Source: Adiantum capillus-veneris (taxonomy: Eukaryota > Streptophyta > Polypodiopsida > Polypodiales > Pteridaceae). Taken from it: 64,000 bases of DNA. The stretch lies in assembly GCA_014529385.2 (NCBI GenBank), contig CM043962.1, forward strand, positions 46,009,598 through 46,073,597. The letters are read 5' to 3'. Below are positions 1 through 10,769 of the stretch, in pieces (positions within the stretch are counted from its first letter, which is position 1; every line of letters starts with the position of its first letter). A program made the position numbers and the translations under genes. The notes beneath the pieces were generated by a model. It made no database searches and was not told where the DNA came from. It saw only the letters and a program-made list of their open reading frames with translations.

Positions 1-432
1 GGCCAAAAGGACTGCCCTCTCTTATGAGAGGCAGCCATGTGTAGCCGCCCTTGTGCGAATAAGTCCAAATCGGACCCTCCAACCGCCCATGTATGGCTAC
101 CCTTGAGAAGACAAGTCCGCTTTTGAATTCGGCCACTGGCCACCGGCCATTGACTTTCGACCACCGGCCACCGGCCATTGACTACCGGTCACCGGACAAC
201 CGACCGGTTGTTTTCCGACCACTTTCCGACCACCGTCCGGCCATAATATTCCGGCGAAAAAAAAGTCTCAGGGGCCCCCTAAAGTTGCCCCTGATTCTTG
301 TCTGTGAAAATTTTGGTTTTCGGTGAGTGATTTTCCTTCACGCACGATGGCTTCTCCTCATAATGGGGGCCTTACAAATGTGCGCTTTTACCACAGAAAA
401 TTACAAGGGTAAATCAGTCTCCATACTTAACA
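1..432 (-). repeat. 3' LTR of Copia element (cut by window edge)
   Basis: This block repeats 4779-5212 with scattered substitutions and small indels. Both copies begin with ggccaaaaggactgccctct in the visible part and both end ccatacttaaca. The element reads on the minus strand, so this is its 3' LTR. Only the 432 bases nearest the internal region are in the window. The full LTR length, from the other copy, is 763 bp. An internal short repeat of the type ccaccggccattgac makes the two copies differ in length here. Confidence 0.93.
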
Positions 433-447
433 ATCTCCCACTTGGAG
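433..447 (-). other. Polypurine tract of Copia element
   Basis: On the minus strand the bases just before the 3' LTR read ccaagtgggagat followed by TGTTAAG. This is the purine-rich plus-strand primer site usual for plant Copia elements. It fixes the inner edge of the 3' LTR at 432. Confidence 0.8.
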
Positions 448-492
448 ACTGATCTCCAAACCAAACATGTGACTGCTTTCCATCCTGGCTTC

Positions 493-837
493 TTATCCTT
501 GAATACCGATTGAAGATGAGCAAAAACTCAACTTCTCCTTGTTGACCACCTTTGTAAACATGTCTGCAGGATTTTCACTTGTATGCACCTTTCCTAGCTT
601 TAGCTGTCCCTCTTCCAAAAGAGTGCGTATGAAGTGATATCTCACCTCAATGTGCTTTGTCCTTGAATGAAAGACTGAGTTCTTCGCAAGATGGATAATG
701 CTTTGGCTATCACTGTACAAGACACAATTGTCTTGTTTGAATCCAAGCTCTTCCAAGAATCTATGAAGCCACAGAATTTCTTTGCTTTCCTCCGTCATTG
801 CTACATACTCTGCTTCCGTGGTAGAAAGTGAAACCAC
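493..837 (-). pseudogene. Copia pol: RNase H C-terminal part
   Basis: This is the end of the Copia polyprotein, in frame with the RT piece at 841-2022 and separated from it by one TAG at 838-840. The stop lies between SNL and KVVSLSTTEAEYVA, where a CAG-to-TAG change would explain it. STTEAEY and the downstream SDSQSIIHLAKN and HIEVRYHFIR stretches are typical of the Copia RNase H domain, which removes RNA from the RNA-DNA hybrid during reverse transcription. The reading frame ends 46 bases before the polypurine tract. It is a decayed piece, not a separate gene. Confidence 0.9.
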
Positions 838-840
838 TTT

Positions 841-2022
841 CTACAGATTTGAAGCCCAGCTTACGGCTGTGCCTCCAACCATGAACACATAGCCAGTAGT
901 GCTCCTTCGAGTATCTTTGTCACCTGCCATATCTACATCAGCATACCCTTCTAGAAAAATATCAATCCCTCCAAAATACAAAGCATTTGTTGTTGTCTCT
1001 TTTAGATACCTAAGTATCCACTTCACAACTTGCCAATTCTCTTTACCTGGGTTGTCCATGAACCTACTCACAACTCCCACTGCATGTGCAATGTCTGGCC
1101 TTGTCCAGACCATAGCATACATTAGAGAACCTACCGCTACAGCATATGGAACTTTAGACATATAGGCTATCTCCTCTTGTGTCTTTGGACACATATCCTT
1201 CGTTAGTTTAAAGTGACCAGCCAAAGGTGTAGAAAATGGTTTTGCATTTTGCATTGCAAACCTTTCTAGTACCTTCTTGATGTAATCTTCTTGAGATAGC
1301 TTTATTGTCTTCTTCGTCCTATCCCTTGATATTTTCATACCAAGTATCCTCTTTGCAGCACCTAAATCTTTCATTGAAAAAGATTTAGACAGCTCCTCTT
1401 TTAGGTCTTTGATGTCCTGCATGTTATCACTTGCAATCAACATGTCATCAACATATAACATTAGGATGATGAATTTTCCATCTCCCAAATTCTTCGTGTA
1501 GACGTAGTGATCCGAGTTGCATCTTGTGAATCCATGATCCAACATCCATCGATCAAACTTCAAGTACCATTGTCTTGATGCTTTCTTTAAACCATACAAG
1601 CTCTTCTTTAATCTGCAAACCATTTTCTCCTTACCTTTTACTTCATACCCCTTTGGTTGAAGCATGTAGATTTTCTCCTCTAAGTCACCTTGAGGGAATG
1701 CTGTATTTACATCCATTTGTTTGAGATTTAGATCATGAGCAGCCACAAGGCTTAAGACAAGCTTAATTGAGTTCATTTTTACAACAGGAGAAAATATTTC
1801 ATTGAAGTCAATACCTTTCTTTTGAGAAAACCCTTTTACCACAAGCCTAGACTTGTACCTTTTCTTCCCACCTTCTTCTTCCTTCAGCTTGTACACCCAT
1901 TTGTTTTGAAGTGCCCGCTTACCTTTAGGCAACTCAACCAACTCCCATGTTTGGTTGCGATGTAGTGAGTCCATCTCCACTGGCATGCTCTTTGTCCATT
2001 CTTCTGTGGATTCATGTTGCAT
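841..2022 (-). pseudogene. Copia pol: reverse transcriptase and start of RNase H
   Basis: The reverse transcriptase is recognisable from WVYKLKEEEGG and ARLVVKGFSQ-like text near the start, MDVNTAFPQGDLEE (catalytic Asp region), and the LMLYVDDMLIAS box with the YVDD active site. GYADVDMAGDKDTRRSTTGY begins the RNase H domain. The ATG at 2022 is internal to the polyprotein. The same frame continues upstream through a TAA and a TGA to the gag-protease-integrase piece ending at 2122, with readable coding text between the stops. It would copy element RNA into DNA in virus-like particles, but the stops rule out an intact product. Confidence 0.93.
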
Positions 2023-2121
2023 AGCTTATTCGTATGATTCCGGCTCTCCAGAATCTGAGATCAAGAGATGGTTGAAGGAAGGAACAAACCTTTCTGGAGG
2101 TCTACTTGCTCTTGTAGATCT

Positions 2122-4146
2122 TCAGGGAATAGGTTGAGGCTCCTCATTTGGTTGACGTTGTTGCACATTGTCACCGTTTGCGGTCCTTGAGTCTTCACCG
2201 TCCTCAAGCTCCATGTACTCATCACCTGTTTCTTTTGTTTGTTTTCTTTCCAAGTAATCTTTGTACATATTTTGTTCATTAAAAATTACATCCCTACTCC
2301 TTAAGATTTTACCATCTTCAGGATTCCATAGGCGATACCCAAAGTCACCTTCTCCATAGCCAATGAAGAAACACTTTTTGGACTTTGCATCTAGCTTTGA
2401 TCTTAGGCTTCTATCTATGTGAATGAAAGCCTCACACCCAAAAACTTTGAGAAATGCATAATTCACCGGTTTACCTGTCCATGCCTCTTCTGGAACTCCC
2501 CCATCCAATGCTGTTGAGGGTGACCGGTTGATTAAGTACACAGACGTACTTACAGCTTTCGCCCAAAGCTCAAGTGGTAGGCTTGCATGTAGCCGCATGC
2601 TTCGTGCTCGCTCCATGATTGTCATGTTCATCCTTTCCGAAATACCATGTTGTTGAGGTGTCCTTGGGGTTGTCCTTTGCCTCTGAATGCCATTGCCAGC
2701 ACAAAAGCTTTCAAAAGCTTGGCTGCAATATTCACCTCCATTGTCGGATCTGAGGCATTTAACCTTGGTACCTGTTTCATTCTCCACAAAGGCTTTCCAC
2801 CTTTGAAATATGGAAAATACATCGGATTTATTCTTCATGACATAAACCCATGTTTTTCTAGTCGCATCGTCTATGAATGTTACATAGTACAATGAGCCAC
2901 CAAGTGATGGTGTAGTTGCAGGACCCCAAACATCAGAATGAACCAACTCAAGTTTTTTATTTTTTCTTTCATTTCCTGATTTTTGAAATTTTATTCTCTT
3001 TTGTTTACCATAAACACAATCTTCACAGAACTCTAAGTCCACTTCTTTCAAACCTGGTAGAAGCTTCTTTGTTTGAAGGATTTGCATTCCTTTGGCACTC
3101 ATATGCCCAAGTCGGTAGTGCCACACCACACTGTCAACTTCTGTAGTTGCTGCACAAGCTGAAGGTTGCATGCTAACAGTACACAAGTAAAGTGTACCGA
3201 ATTTTTCTCCCTTGGAAACCACCAAAGATCCCTTTGAGATCTTCCACCGTTTGTTTCCGAATGCAATGTTGTGACCTTCATCGTCGAATTGTCCTGTAGA
3301 GATCAAATTTTTGCGAAGAGAAGGAACATGCCTAACATCTTTAAGCTTCCATTCATTTCCATTAGTAGTTTTGACAAAAACTGTACCTTTGTCGACAATC
3401 TCACAAGCTTCATCATCTCCCAAGTATACATACCCAAAATTACCTTTGGTGTAGTCTTGGAAATGTTGCTTGTGTTGTGTCGCATGGAATGAAGCCCCGG
3501 AATCTACTATCCAGGAATTAGACACATTGTCTAATGAGAGAATTAGAGCATCTTGCGCTACTTTACCTGCCACATTGGCCTCAGATGTTGGCTTGTTTTC
3601 TTGAGACTCAGTCTCCTTCTTCTTCTTGGACCAGCAATCCTTCTTGACGTGGCCCTTCTTACCACAGTTCCAACATTCAAGAACTGACTTTGTGCGTGAC
3701 TTGCTCCGTCTTGAGCGATCACGATCCTTTTGGCTTTTGAACCTCTCCTTAGGCCTTCCTCTTGTTTTCACTGACAATGCAGCACTTGATGATTCTCCTG
3801 TGCTTCTCCTTCGTATTTCCTCGCTTAGGAGAACACCCTCAACATCATCAAACTTAAGAGTATTTGTACCAGAGATAGAATTACTTATAGCCATCACAAG
3901 GCTGTCCCAACTATCTGGTAGAGATGATAGTATAAGGAGAGCTCCTCGCACTTCATCATCGAAATTGATTTTCACCGATCGAAGTTGACTTATGTTTGTG
4001 TTAAAGTCATTTAGGTGTTCTGCAACTGAACCATTCTCTGCCGTCTTTAGATTGAACAAGCGCTTCATAAGAAATACCTTATTGGATGCCGATGGTTTCT
4101 CGTAGAAGTCGTCAAGTGACTTCATCAAGTCCTCCATGGTCTTCAT
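2122..4146 (-). pseudogene. Copia gag (C-terminal part), protease and integrase
   Basis: This long open stretch of 674 residues carries, in order: the Gag body; a CCHC zinc knuckle CWNCGKKGHVKKDC at about residue 160; an aspartic protease with active site VDSGASFHAT at about residue 215; the GAG pre-integrase region HYRLGHMSAKG with its HHCC finger ending CEDCVYGKQ; and the integrase core. The integrase catalytic residues are D in LVHSDVWGP, D in LRSDNGGEYCS and E in GISERMN, and all three are present. The frame ends at a TGA where an Arg codon would fit. The Gag start lies in another frame at 4143-4385, so a frameshift separates them. Domain order PR-IN-RT-RH identifies Copia (Ty1 type). Its PBS and PPT suggest a Tork/Tnt1-like lineage, which is inference. 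Confidence 0.94.
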
Positions 4147-4385
4147 CTCCGAAACATTGAGGCCACCGTTGACGCCAAGCTTAACCGGATTGTTCCCAGT
4201 GCCTTTCGATCAAGGACAATCCATGCTTCATCTGCCATTGTTGCGGGCTTCTTCGCAAGACCGCCTAGTGGCAAATAGAGGTCCTTCTGGTAGAGATAGT
4301 CTTCAATCTGCATCTTCCAATGTTGGTAGTTTTTGTCGTTGAACTTCTCAATCTTGAGCTTCCCTTCCTGCGCCATAACTTCCAC
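4143..4385 (-). pseudogene. Copia gag N-terminal part
   Basis: The start ATG at 4385 gives a Gag-like beginning with KIEKFNDKNYQHWKMQIEDYL, the usual opening of plant Copia Gag proteins. The frame runs out near 4150 and continues in another frame in the next piece, so there is one frameshift. The start is 50 bases inside the PBS, the usual short leader. Confidence 0.88.
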
Positions 4386-4435
4386 TCAATTCAAGGAATC
4401 CTTTCCTTGAGATAATTTAACTATGAGCAAACCTT

Positions 4436-4447
4436 GCTCTGATACCA
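4436..4447 (-). other. Primer binding site, initiator-Met tRNA type (Copia)
   Basis: The minus strand reads TGGTATCAGAGC two bases inside the 5' LTR end. This is the standard plant PBS complementary to the 3' end of initiator methionine tRNA. Confidence 0.92.
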
Positions 4448-4449
4448 GT

Positions 4450-4533
4450 TGTTAGGAAATAAGACGTAGCTAAATAGATAATTGAGTAGATTACTTAATG
4501 GAGAGAGACAAATTTACTTACATGAGATTATAG

Positions 4534-4570
<37 letters not shown>

Positions 4571-5212
4571 CACGATATACATGGTTCACCCAATGTGGGC
4601 TACATCCACGGGAAAGCAACCACTCAATGGCTTTAGTACTTCAAAACAAGAAGTAGTTTACAAAGGGATTATACCCTTAAGGGAGCTCCCGCCTTGCTTC
4701 ACTCTCACCACCTCACACTCACCTTGTTGCATCAACTTCACACTATATAATGTGTGTAGAAATGGCCTCCTTCTATAGGCCAAAAGGACTGCCCTCTCTT
4801 ATGAGAGGCAGCCATGTGTAGCCGCCCTTGTGCGAATAAGTCCAAATCGGACCCTCCAATCCGCCCATGTGTGGCCGCCCTTGAGAAGACAAGTCCGCTT
4901 TTGAATTCGGCCACCGACCATTGAATTCGGCCATCGGCCACCGGCCATTGACTTCCGACCACCGGCCACCGGTCAACCGACCGGTTGTTTTTCGACCACC
5001 GTCCGGCCATAATATTCCGGCGGAAAAAAAGTCTCGGGGGCCTCCACCCCCGAGGCCCCTAAAGTTGCCCCTGATTCTTGTCCGTGAAAATTTTGGTTTC
5101 TGGTGAGTGATTTTCCTTCACGCACGATGGCTTCTCCTCATAATGGGGGCCTTACAAATGTGTGGTTTTACCACAGAAAATTACAAGGGTAAATCAGGCT
5201 CCATACTTAACA
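4450..5212 (-). repeat. 5' LTR of Copia element, 763 bp
   Basis: On the plus strand it begins TGTTAGG and ends CTTAACA, giving TG...CA ends. Positions 4779-5212 are repeated at 1-432. It carries a (GA)n tract at about 4534-4566 close to the PBS-proximal end, so in the R/U5 part of the LTR on the minus strand. Confidence 0.92.
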
Positions 5213-5398
5213 GAGATTGGGTTTTAGTGTATGACAGTAGTCTTGATAACCAGCATACTGTCATGCGAAAGGTTTCAAAAAGTTGGTTTGGACCGTATAT
5301 AGTCAAGTACGGACATGACAATGCCACTTACAGCCTAGCTGAATTGGATGGAACAGAGATAAAGATACCCATTGCAAGAAAGAGAATCAAGGTATTCA
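5213..5398 (+). pseudogene. Gypsy integrase C-terminal GPY/F module, first part
   Basis: The frame DWVLVYDSSLDNQH ... WFGPYIVKYG ... TYSLAELDGTEIKIPI ... KRIKVF is the GPY/F module at the C-terminus of Gypsy chromovirus integrases, which contacts DNA or chromatin during integration. The upstream part is lost where the Copia element inserted at 5213. The frame is broken again at 5399 by the LARD-like element. If that insertion and one ATTCA copy are skipped, the frame continues without a break at 10770-10920. The open frame starting at 5107 is a chimera of Copia LTR and this Gypsy sequence. This GPYxV type is known from fungal and non-flowering-plant chromoviruses. Confidence 0.8.
5394..5398. 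other. 5-bp target site duplication ATTCA (left)
   Basis: ATTCA directly before the LTR at 5399 matches ATTCA directly after the LTR at 10769. The 5-bp size is typical of LTR retrotransposon integration. Confidence 0.9.
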
Positions 5399-5583
5399 TG
5401 TTATAGAATTGACATTTTATTATTTATTGCAGCTGACAGGTGGAAAAAGGCTGGGACCGAGCTAGGCCTATGCGAATGAAATTATATACATTGTACATTT
5501 TATTATTTAAGTGCTCTTTTATGAGCTTTGGCCATTTATGACCGGCCGTCCAGTTTGTACTCAATTTGACCATTTAAGAAATC

Positions 5584-5590
5584 TATAAAT
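5584..5590 (+). promoter_or_regulatory. Putative LTR TATA box
   Basis: TATAAAT is kept in all three LTR copies (5584, about 10465 and about 14131), followed at once by the inverted repeat. It is the best candidate Pol II core promoter of this element family. The start site itself is not visible. Confidence 0.55.
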
Positions 5591-5596
5591 GAAATA

Positions 5597-5627
5597 CGTG
5601 CAAGAGGGAAATGGTCACTCTTGCACG
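5597..5627 (+). other. Conserved inverted repeat next to LTR TATA box
   Basis: The arms are CGTGCAAGAG (5597-5606) and CTCTTGCACG (5618-5627) around an 11-base spacer. The same structure is at 10478-10508. In the diverged third LTR (14144-14174) the left arm has one C-to-T change that still pairs as G-U in RNA. Confidence 0.75.
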
Positions 5628-5889
5628 GGGGGAGATTGCACCCAGTGTCTGTGTTCTTCTTCTCACCTCTCCTCTCTTCTCTCTCGCCGTGCTGGCGTAG
5701 CACTCTGCTCTAGGAGGTGCGCCTACACGCGTTCGGTCACTCTCTCCCGCTCTTTATCTCTCTCTGTTCGCGTATAGCATTGATTATCTGCTCATGGATT
5801 CGCCAGGTATGGAGATTTGTCCGTTTTATGGCTTGCAGTATATTGTTTTCGGTATTTTGCAGGGCTCTCCACGCCTCAGGCTGTAGTAG

Positions 5890-5901
5890 TGGTATCAGAG
5901 C
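5890..5901 (+). other. Primer binding site, initiator-Met tRNA type (LARD-like)
   Basis: TGGTATCAGAGC lies one base after the 5' LTR. Its presence shows that the element is built for tRNA-primed reverse transcription even though it has no coding frame. Confidence 0.93.
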
Positions 5902-7539
5902 ACAAGGCCACGCTCTGGGTAACAAACAAATCGAAGGAATCCACAACTAGATATCCGAGCAAGTTCTATGATTTGCTTCGAGGAACATAGATTCTTGCGA
6001 ATTTTGCACTACAGATAAGTTTTTCTTTAATTTTTTCTACTCCATTAAATTTTGTTGTTTGATCTCTCTTTGATTCTAGCAAAATCTTTGAAGACTTTAA
6101 CGTTAATCTTTCATTAATTTGTGATTAATATTAGAGATTCGATTAGATAGCAGAAGTAACAATATTTTATTTAATAAGCGCATCAAATAAATATATCGAT
6201 AAAAACTAGTTAACATAATAGTAGAAACATGTATTTTACCTTGAGTGCTTACATGTGGGTTGAAAACAGTAGGTGTTTGAAGTGTAGAAATCGTCAAGTT
6301 GTAATAGGTTTGCATATAATTGCCAAGATATGGAGATGTCAATCGAAGAAAGGGAAGCACATTATCATATTATAGGATTAGATATGGAAAGGAAAAAGGA
6401 AAATTCAATGTTCTATGATATTGTCGAACCATAAACACTCATATTAAGAGATTGATTAAGATTAGCAGCGAATTAACGTCTTCAAAGGATTACGAGGGAT
6501 CACATTAACACAAAATCCAAAAATGGTTGTGTCAAAGGGCAATAGTGATGATGTTGGCTCGTAGCTGGGAGACCATGTCTTGTACACAGCGCGCATAATT
6601 TTTTGTGTGAAATGACGTAGCCTGATAGACTATAAGCTCCTTCTTGCCTTCATGAGCAACAGAAAGGGAGTGGAAGGTCTCTGCATTCCGGAGGCTCATG
6701 GAAGGGGAGGTCCGTGGTGGCATCCTTTGCATATGAATGAGCAACGAGTCAAGGAGTTGTCAGCCTCTGTGGGTGGCACATCATGCAAACCCCTGACTTC
6801 GCATCCGCCTCTACTACCCTCTTCCCTTACCTCACGTTCGTGCCATTGGCTTGCCGGAGGGTGCACGCACTACAGCCTAAGCATAAGCATAGGACGGAAG
6901 CTGTCATTTGGCCTGCACCACTCGTGTGCCCATGCAAACCGGAGATGCATTCTCATCCATGCAACACTTTGGCCGTAGCTTTTTAATCACCAACCCTCAA
7001 TCTCTCACTCTTTACCAGTCACCTCTATCCTTAGCTGCGCCAAAGAAAATGGCTCACCCCCCTCAATCTGTTTGAGCGCCCAGAACGTCCTAATTACTGG
7101 CCAACTTCCCTCTCGTTCTCACTCTCTCCTCCACTAGCCGCCATGCGGCATTTGCAGCTGTGGTCACTTAGCAAGCCGCAGTCCGCGCTCGCCTCTCTCT
7201 CCCTTTCCTCGCCTAACAACTACACGCACACCCTTTTTGGTTGCATGGGGTGGCTGCCAACCACACACAGTTGCTTGTGCTCTTAGTACACACCTCAACA
7301 GAATTTTCAACCTCCAGCATTTACGCCTGTCATTATAAGAGGCTTCTCAAAGGATATCCATGTAGTGTCATCAACCTAATTAAGAAACACTTGGGTGGCC
7401 AGGGTACCAAAAGAATACACCGGGTTGCTGCTCACAGCAAAATTATGTTGCAGCATGCGTTAGGCAGTGGACACCAAAAGCATGCACCTGGTTGATGCTC
7501 ACAGAAAATTGGGCCCTGCATGCCGCTTTCAGCCCTCCT
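5902..7539 (+). other. LARD-like internal region, left part, no gene recognised
   Basis: AT-rich up to about 6550, then richer in C. No retrotransposon domain or other family was recognised in either strand. Positions 7398-7438 and 7468-7508 look like an imperfect short duplication (ccaaaag..acaccgggttg and ccaaaag..gcacctggttg). Confidence 0.6.
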
Positions 7540-7614
7540 CTCCTCAAAGGCCGTCAGGATGTCAGCATCGTAGCATCCCCCTGGCCAGCACACCTTGTAT
7601 ACCGCCAACCTGGC
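7540..7614 (-). pseudogene. Captured subtilisin-like protease (SBT) exon fragment
   Basis: On the minus strand this 25-residue stretch reads ARLAVYKVCWPGGCYDADIL and then TAFEE. That is the conserved segment of plant subtilases (S8 peptidases) after the catalytic His region. The similarity stops on both sides. Upstream a pyrimidine-rich run and an AG just before the GCC codon look like an intron-exon edge, so a genomic rather than cDNA copy is possible. No catalytic Asp, His or Ser is in the fragment and it cannot be active. It lies antisense to the element that carries it. The best explanation is capture of a host gene piece; identification rests on one conserved motif. Confidence 0.72.
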
Positions 7615-9719
7615 CTTGAAAGCAAAGGCACACAGGTCTTGTTTGAACACTCAAATCGAGATACACACACGCACATATCCATGATTCTCTCAAGCCACCC
7701 TTTTGCTGATAACTAGCGGACCCCTAGCCCTTTGATGCCCTTCTGTTGAGCTACTGGCCGCCAACAACCCCTTCTGATCGAAGCTCCCTTGCTCTCTTGC
7801 AGATCCCCTCTTCTGCTCCCCCTTCCTTTGGCATTGGTTTCCTTTTTCGGGACGACGGCTCCACGTGTGCGATACCCTCACCACCATTGCAGGAAACTTA
7901 TGTAAATTTTTTATAAAAAAACAAATTTTCCATTTCCCCCTTTAATAATTTGAACCACTAGTGGTTCCCACCCATCTTCTGCCATGTAACCCTCCTCAAG
8001 CTCTGGTAGCACACAAAGTGTGCACCACTCTTTGACACCTCATTTTATTTTAGTGCCCAGACCTTGGATTAGATCCACAAGGAGTGTATCAGCCTGCTCT
8101 CATATCTCTCATCATGGCAGCAAGTTCCACGACACCATCGGGCATCATCAGTTCAACTCATGGATACGACCAGATCTCATTGGTACCAATGATCCCATAC
8201 ATATTTCAATTATCAAAATGTCGCAATCTAGAAGAGCCTCTACGATCAAGCAACCTATCACATGGCTTTGCAATTCCTCATCTTCTTATGACTCTCAAGA
8301 TTTCACGATCTCAAGGTCTACATGAAGCTACAAAATCCTCTAGAGGATTGGCCTCACCCACATGGCACGATACTACAATGTATTAAACCATTTTATTCCC
8401 TCGCGCTCGTCATTGTAATGTTGAATTAGCATCTAAGATGCCCAATTGTCCTTAGACTTCGAAATTAGGCAATATATATGTGTATTGATAAAAGCAAATA
8501 ATTCAATCACTCTCTTCGATAGCTAGTATTAGGCTCTTATTGATCTTTTTACGTAGTCATTTTACTTATAATTTGTGACTTCTTATGGCACAATTTCCAT
8601 GTTTTTTCCCCCCCCAATGAGTATGCAGCACGATTTTCCCAAATACTTCACCCATTTTTAGCTATCTCGTCAACATTGTATTTGAATTTGATTAACACTT
8701 TTGATTGGGTTAAATAAAAAATTTTGTACGACCATATCTACACACGCTCCTACTCTAAGAGCGGTTTGTGATAACCACCTTTGCAAACTCATATAGTTAC
8801 TGCTATGACTCATACTACATGATTATTTTGTGCCTCCTTCCATCTACCGAGGTTGTCAACTGTCATAAACTCATTTGTAGGGCTTAAAATTTGTTGCACT
8901 TATAAAACAGTGAAGATTTTCTTGCTCCTTGTTATATTTTACTAGTTTCTAATTACATATCATTGATCAACACCCTCACCTTTCTTAGGTTTTGCACAAT
9001 TTTATTTTATTTTGGCAATACAAGTCTCTACCTTGATTGACCTTAATCAAATGATTTTTGTCATCTGTTTTTGTTACATTTCTCTAACTTATTTAAGGAT
9101 TCACAAAAACTGATGCAGACCATAATGTGAGGATGTCGATAAGTCATCTTTTAACTTTTTTTTTTTTTTTTTTTGCAAATTCATTCTTACGGCTTCCGTA
9201 CTAATCTTCTCACAATATTTTATCGAGTTTTATGATACCCCCTACTCTGTTATCGATCCAATATCTATCTTCACCTAAACCTGACTACCTCCTGCTTGAT
9301 TATACTAACTCTGTCATACAAGATTGTTCCAAGCTCCTAGTTATGTTTACTGATACCATTCCAAGAGACAACACAACTCTCTTGACATGCATAATCAAGT
9401 AGCCACTCTGGATCCTCCTGGTATGTAACTCGAATACGTTACTTCTCTTTTCTCTGCATTGTATTTAAGCTGCATACTTAAGCACTACAAAGATTATGCC
9501 TTCTAATTGAATTCAAAGCAATTTTTGTGAGATAATTTTGTTGCGATGCTTTGTCAGTAAGCTATGCAGCTACTCATGTGAGCTACAGTACTCTGAGATA
9601 GTGCACAACAACTTGTAAGTGCTTTGATATATTGCACTGTGATGTCATCAACATAGTAAATATTTTTTATTTTTATTTTTCCTTTATGTCTTGCCTAGTC
9701 CATTGGTCACGCACACACA
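7615..9719 (+). other. LARD-like internal region, middle part, no gene recognised
   Basis: No domain recognised in any frame. A poly-T run lies at about 9157-9174. The short open frames at 7690-8390 show no family features. Confidence 0.6.
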
Positions 9720-9855
9720 GATTCGCCAATCTAGGCAGTGTGTAGATACTCATCTTGGTGCCGATCCGCCGATTTAGGTAGCATTAGTGCAGATTTGCCG
9801 ATTTAGGCAGCACGTTTTATTGGTGTAGACTCGCCGGATGAGGCAACACCGACCA
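9720..9855 (+). repeat. Degenerate short tandem array in LARD-like internal region
   Basis: Four related units (about 9720, 9765, 9790 and 9826) follow the pattern gat-cgccgatttaggcagca with 25-45 base spacing. They lie about 430 bp upstream of the 3' LTR. A similar array of other units lies at about the same distance from the related LTR at 14025. Confidence 0.7.
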
Positions 9856-10279
9856 CAAAATCATGTTGTAGTGGCTGGCCACCACTGTAACTGGTATGAT
9901 TTTGTTACCCGGGTACATAATGAAAGTTATTTGGATTTGGACTTATATTGTGACATTGGAATTGGATTGGAATTTTATATCTGATGATCATTTTTTCACG
10001 GCAGTGTTTATGAGATGGGACTTGACATTTATGAGATTGACGATGAGTGTGACCAATGATATCCTGATTCATCAGGGTATGACATATACTGCTTATTCTA
10101 GTGGTATGGGACACTAGAATAGGTAGTATGTGGATGACGGCAGGCATAACCAATGTGTCTAATTTTATGGATTTTTCTTTTACTATTTGATATAGATTTC
10201 TCATCATTGTCTTTCACAAGTATTGTTTGCAGATTTTCATCTTCGCAACTGAGGACAGTTGCTTTCCAACGGAGAGGTA

Positions 10280-10769
10280 TGTTATATAATTGACATTTTA
10301 TTATTTATTGCAGCTGACAAGTGGAAAAAGACTGGGACCGAGCTAGGCCTATGCGAATGAAATTATATATATTGTACATTTTATTATTCAAGTGCTCTTT
10401 TATGAGCTTTGGCCATTTATGACCGGCCGGCCAGTTTGTACTCAATTTGACCATTTAAGAAATCTATAAATGAAATACGTGCAAGAGGGAAATGGTCACT
10501 CTTGCACGGGGGGAGATTGCACCCAGTGTCTGTGTTCTTCTTCTCACCTCTCCTCTCTTCTCTCTCGCCGTGCCGGCGTAGCACTCCGCTCTAGGAGGTG
10601 CACCTACACGGGTTCGGTCACTCTCTCCCGCTCTTTATCTCTCTCTGTTCGCGTATAGCATTGATTATGTGCTCGTGGATTCGCCAGGTATGGAGATTTG
10701 TCCATTTTATGGCTTGCAGTATATTGTTTTCGGTATTTTGCAGGGCTCTCCATGCCTCAGGCTGTAGCA
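10280..10769 (+). repeat. 3' LTR of LARD-like element, 490 bp
   Basis: Same length as the 5' LTR. It begins TGTTATAT and ends CTGTAGCA. The preceding bases gaggacagttgctttccaac and ggagaggta also occur, slightly changed, before the related LTR at 14025, so they probably belong to the PPT end of the internal region. Confidence 0.93.

Larger units (their letters stand above)
1..5212 (-). mobile_element. Copia LTR retrotransposon, nearly complete, decayed
   Basis: The parts are a 5' LTR (4450-5212), PBS (4436-4447), gag-pol (4385-493), PPT (433-447) and a partial 3' LTR (1-432). The element is inserted in a GPY/F-type Gypsy pol remnant that resumes at 5213. The target duplication should be gagat (5213-5217), but its partner lies outside the window. 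Three in-frame stops and one frameshift mean it cannot move on its own now. Confidence 0.93.
5399..5888 (+). repeat. 5' LTR of LARD-like element, 490 bp
   Basis: It begins TGTTATAG and ends CTGTAGTA; the 3' LTR has CTGTAGCA, so one terminal C changed to T. It contains a TATAAAT box at 5584-5590, a 10-bp-arm inverted repeat at 5597-5627 and a CT-rich stretch at about 5660-5770. Confidence 0.92.
5399..10769 (+). mobile_element. LARD-like non-coding LTR retrotransposon, structurally complete
   Basis: Two 490-bp LTRs (5399-5888 and 10280-10769) flank a 4.39-kb internal region that starts with an initiator-Met PBS and has no gag or pol reading frame. The 5-bp duplication ATTCA on both sides shows it arrived as one insertion. 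The LTRs differ by about 15 substitutions and no indel by hand count (about 97% identical), so it is younger than the Gypsy element it split. Length over 4 kb with no coding capacity fits the LARD class rather than TRIM. It would need proteins from an autonomous partner, which is not identified here. Confidence 0.9.

Noticed and set aside
5107..5406. 99-residue ORF as a single gene
   Set aside because: It crosses the Copia LTR/Gypsy junction at 5212/5213. Only the Gypsy part is meaningful.
7690..8390. Further subtilase exons in the LARD-like internal region
   Set aside because: I looked for the catalytic His and Ser regions on the minus strand on both sides of 7540-7614 and did not find them.
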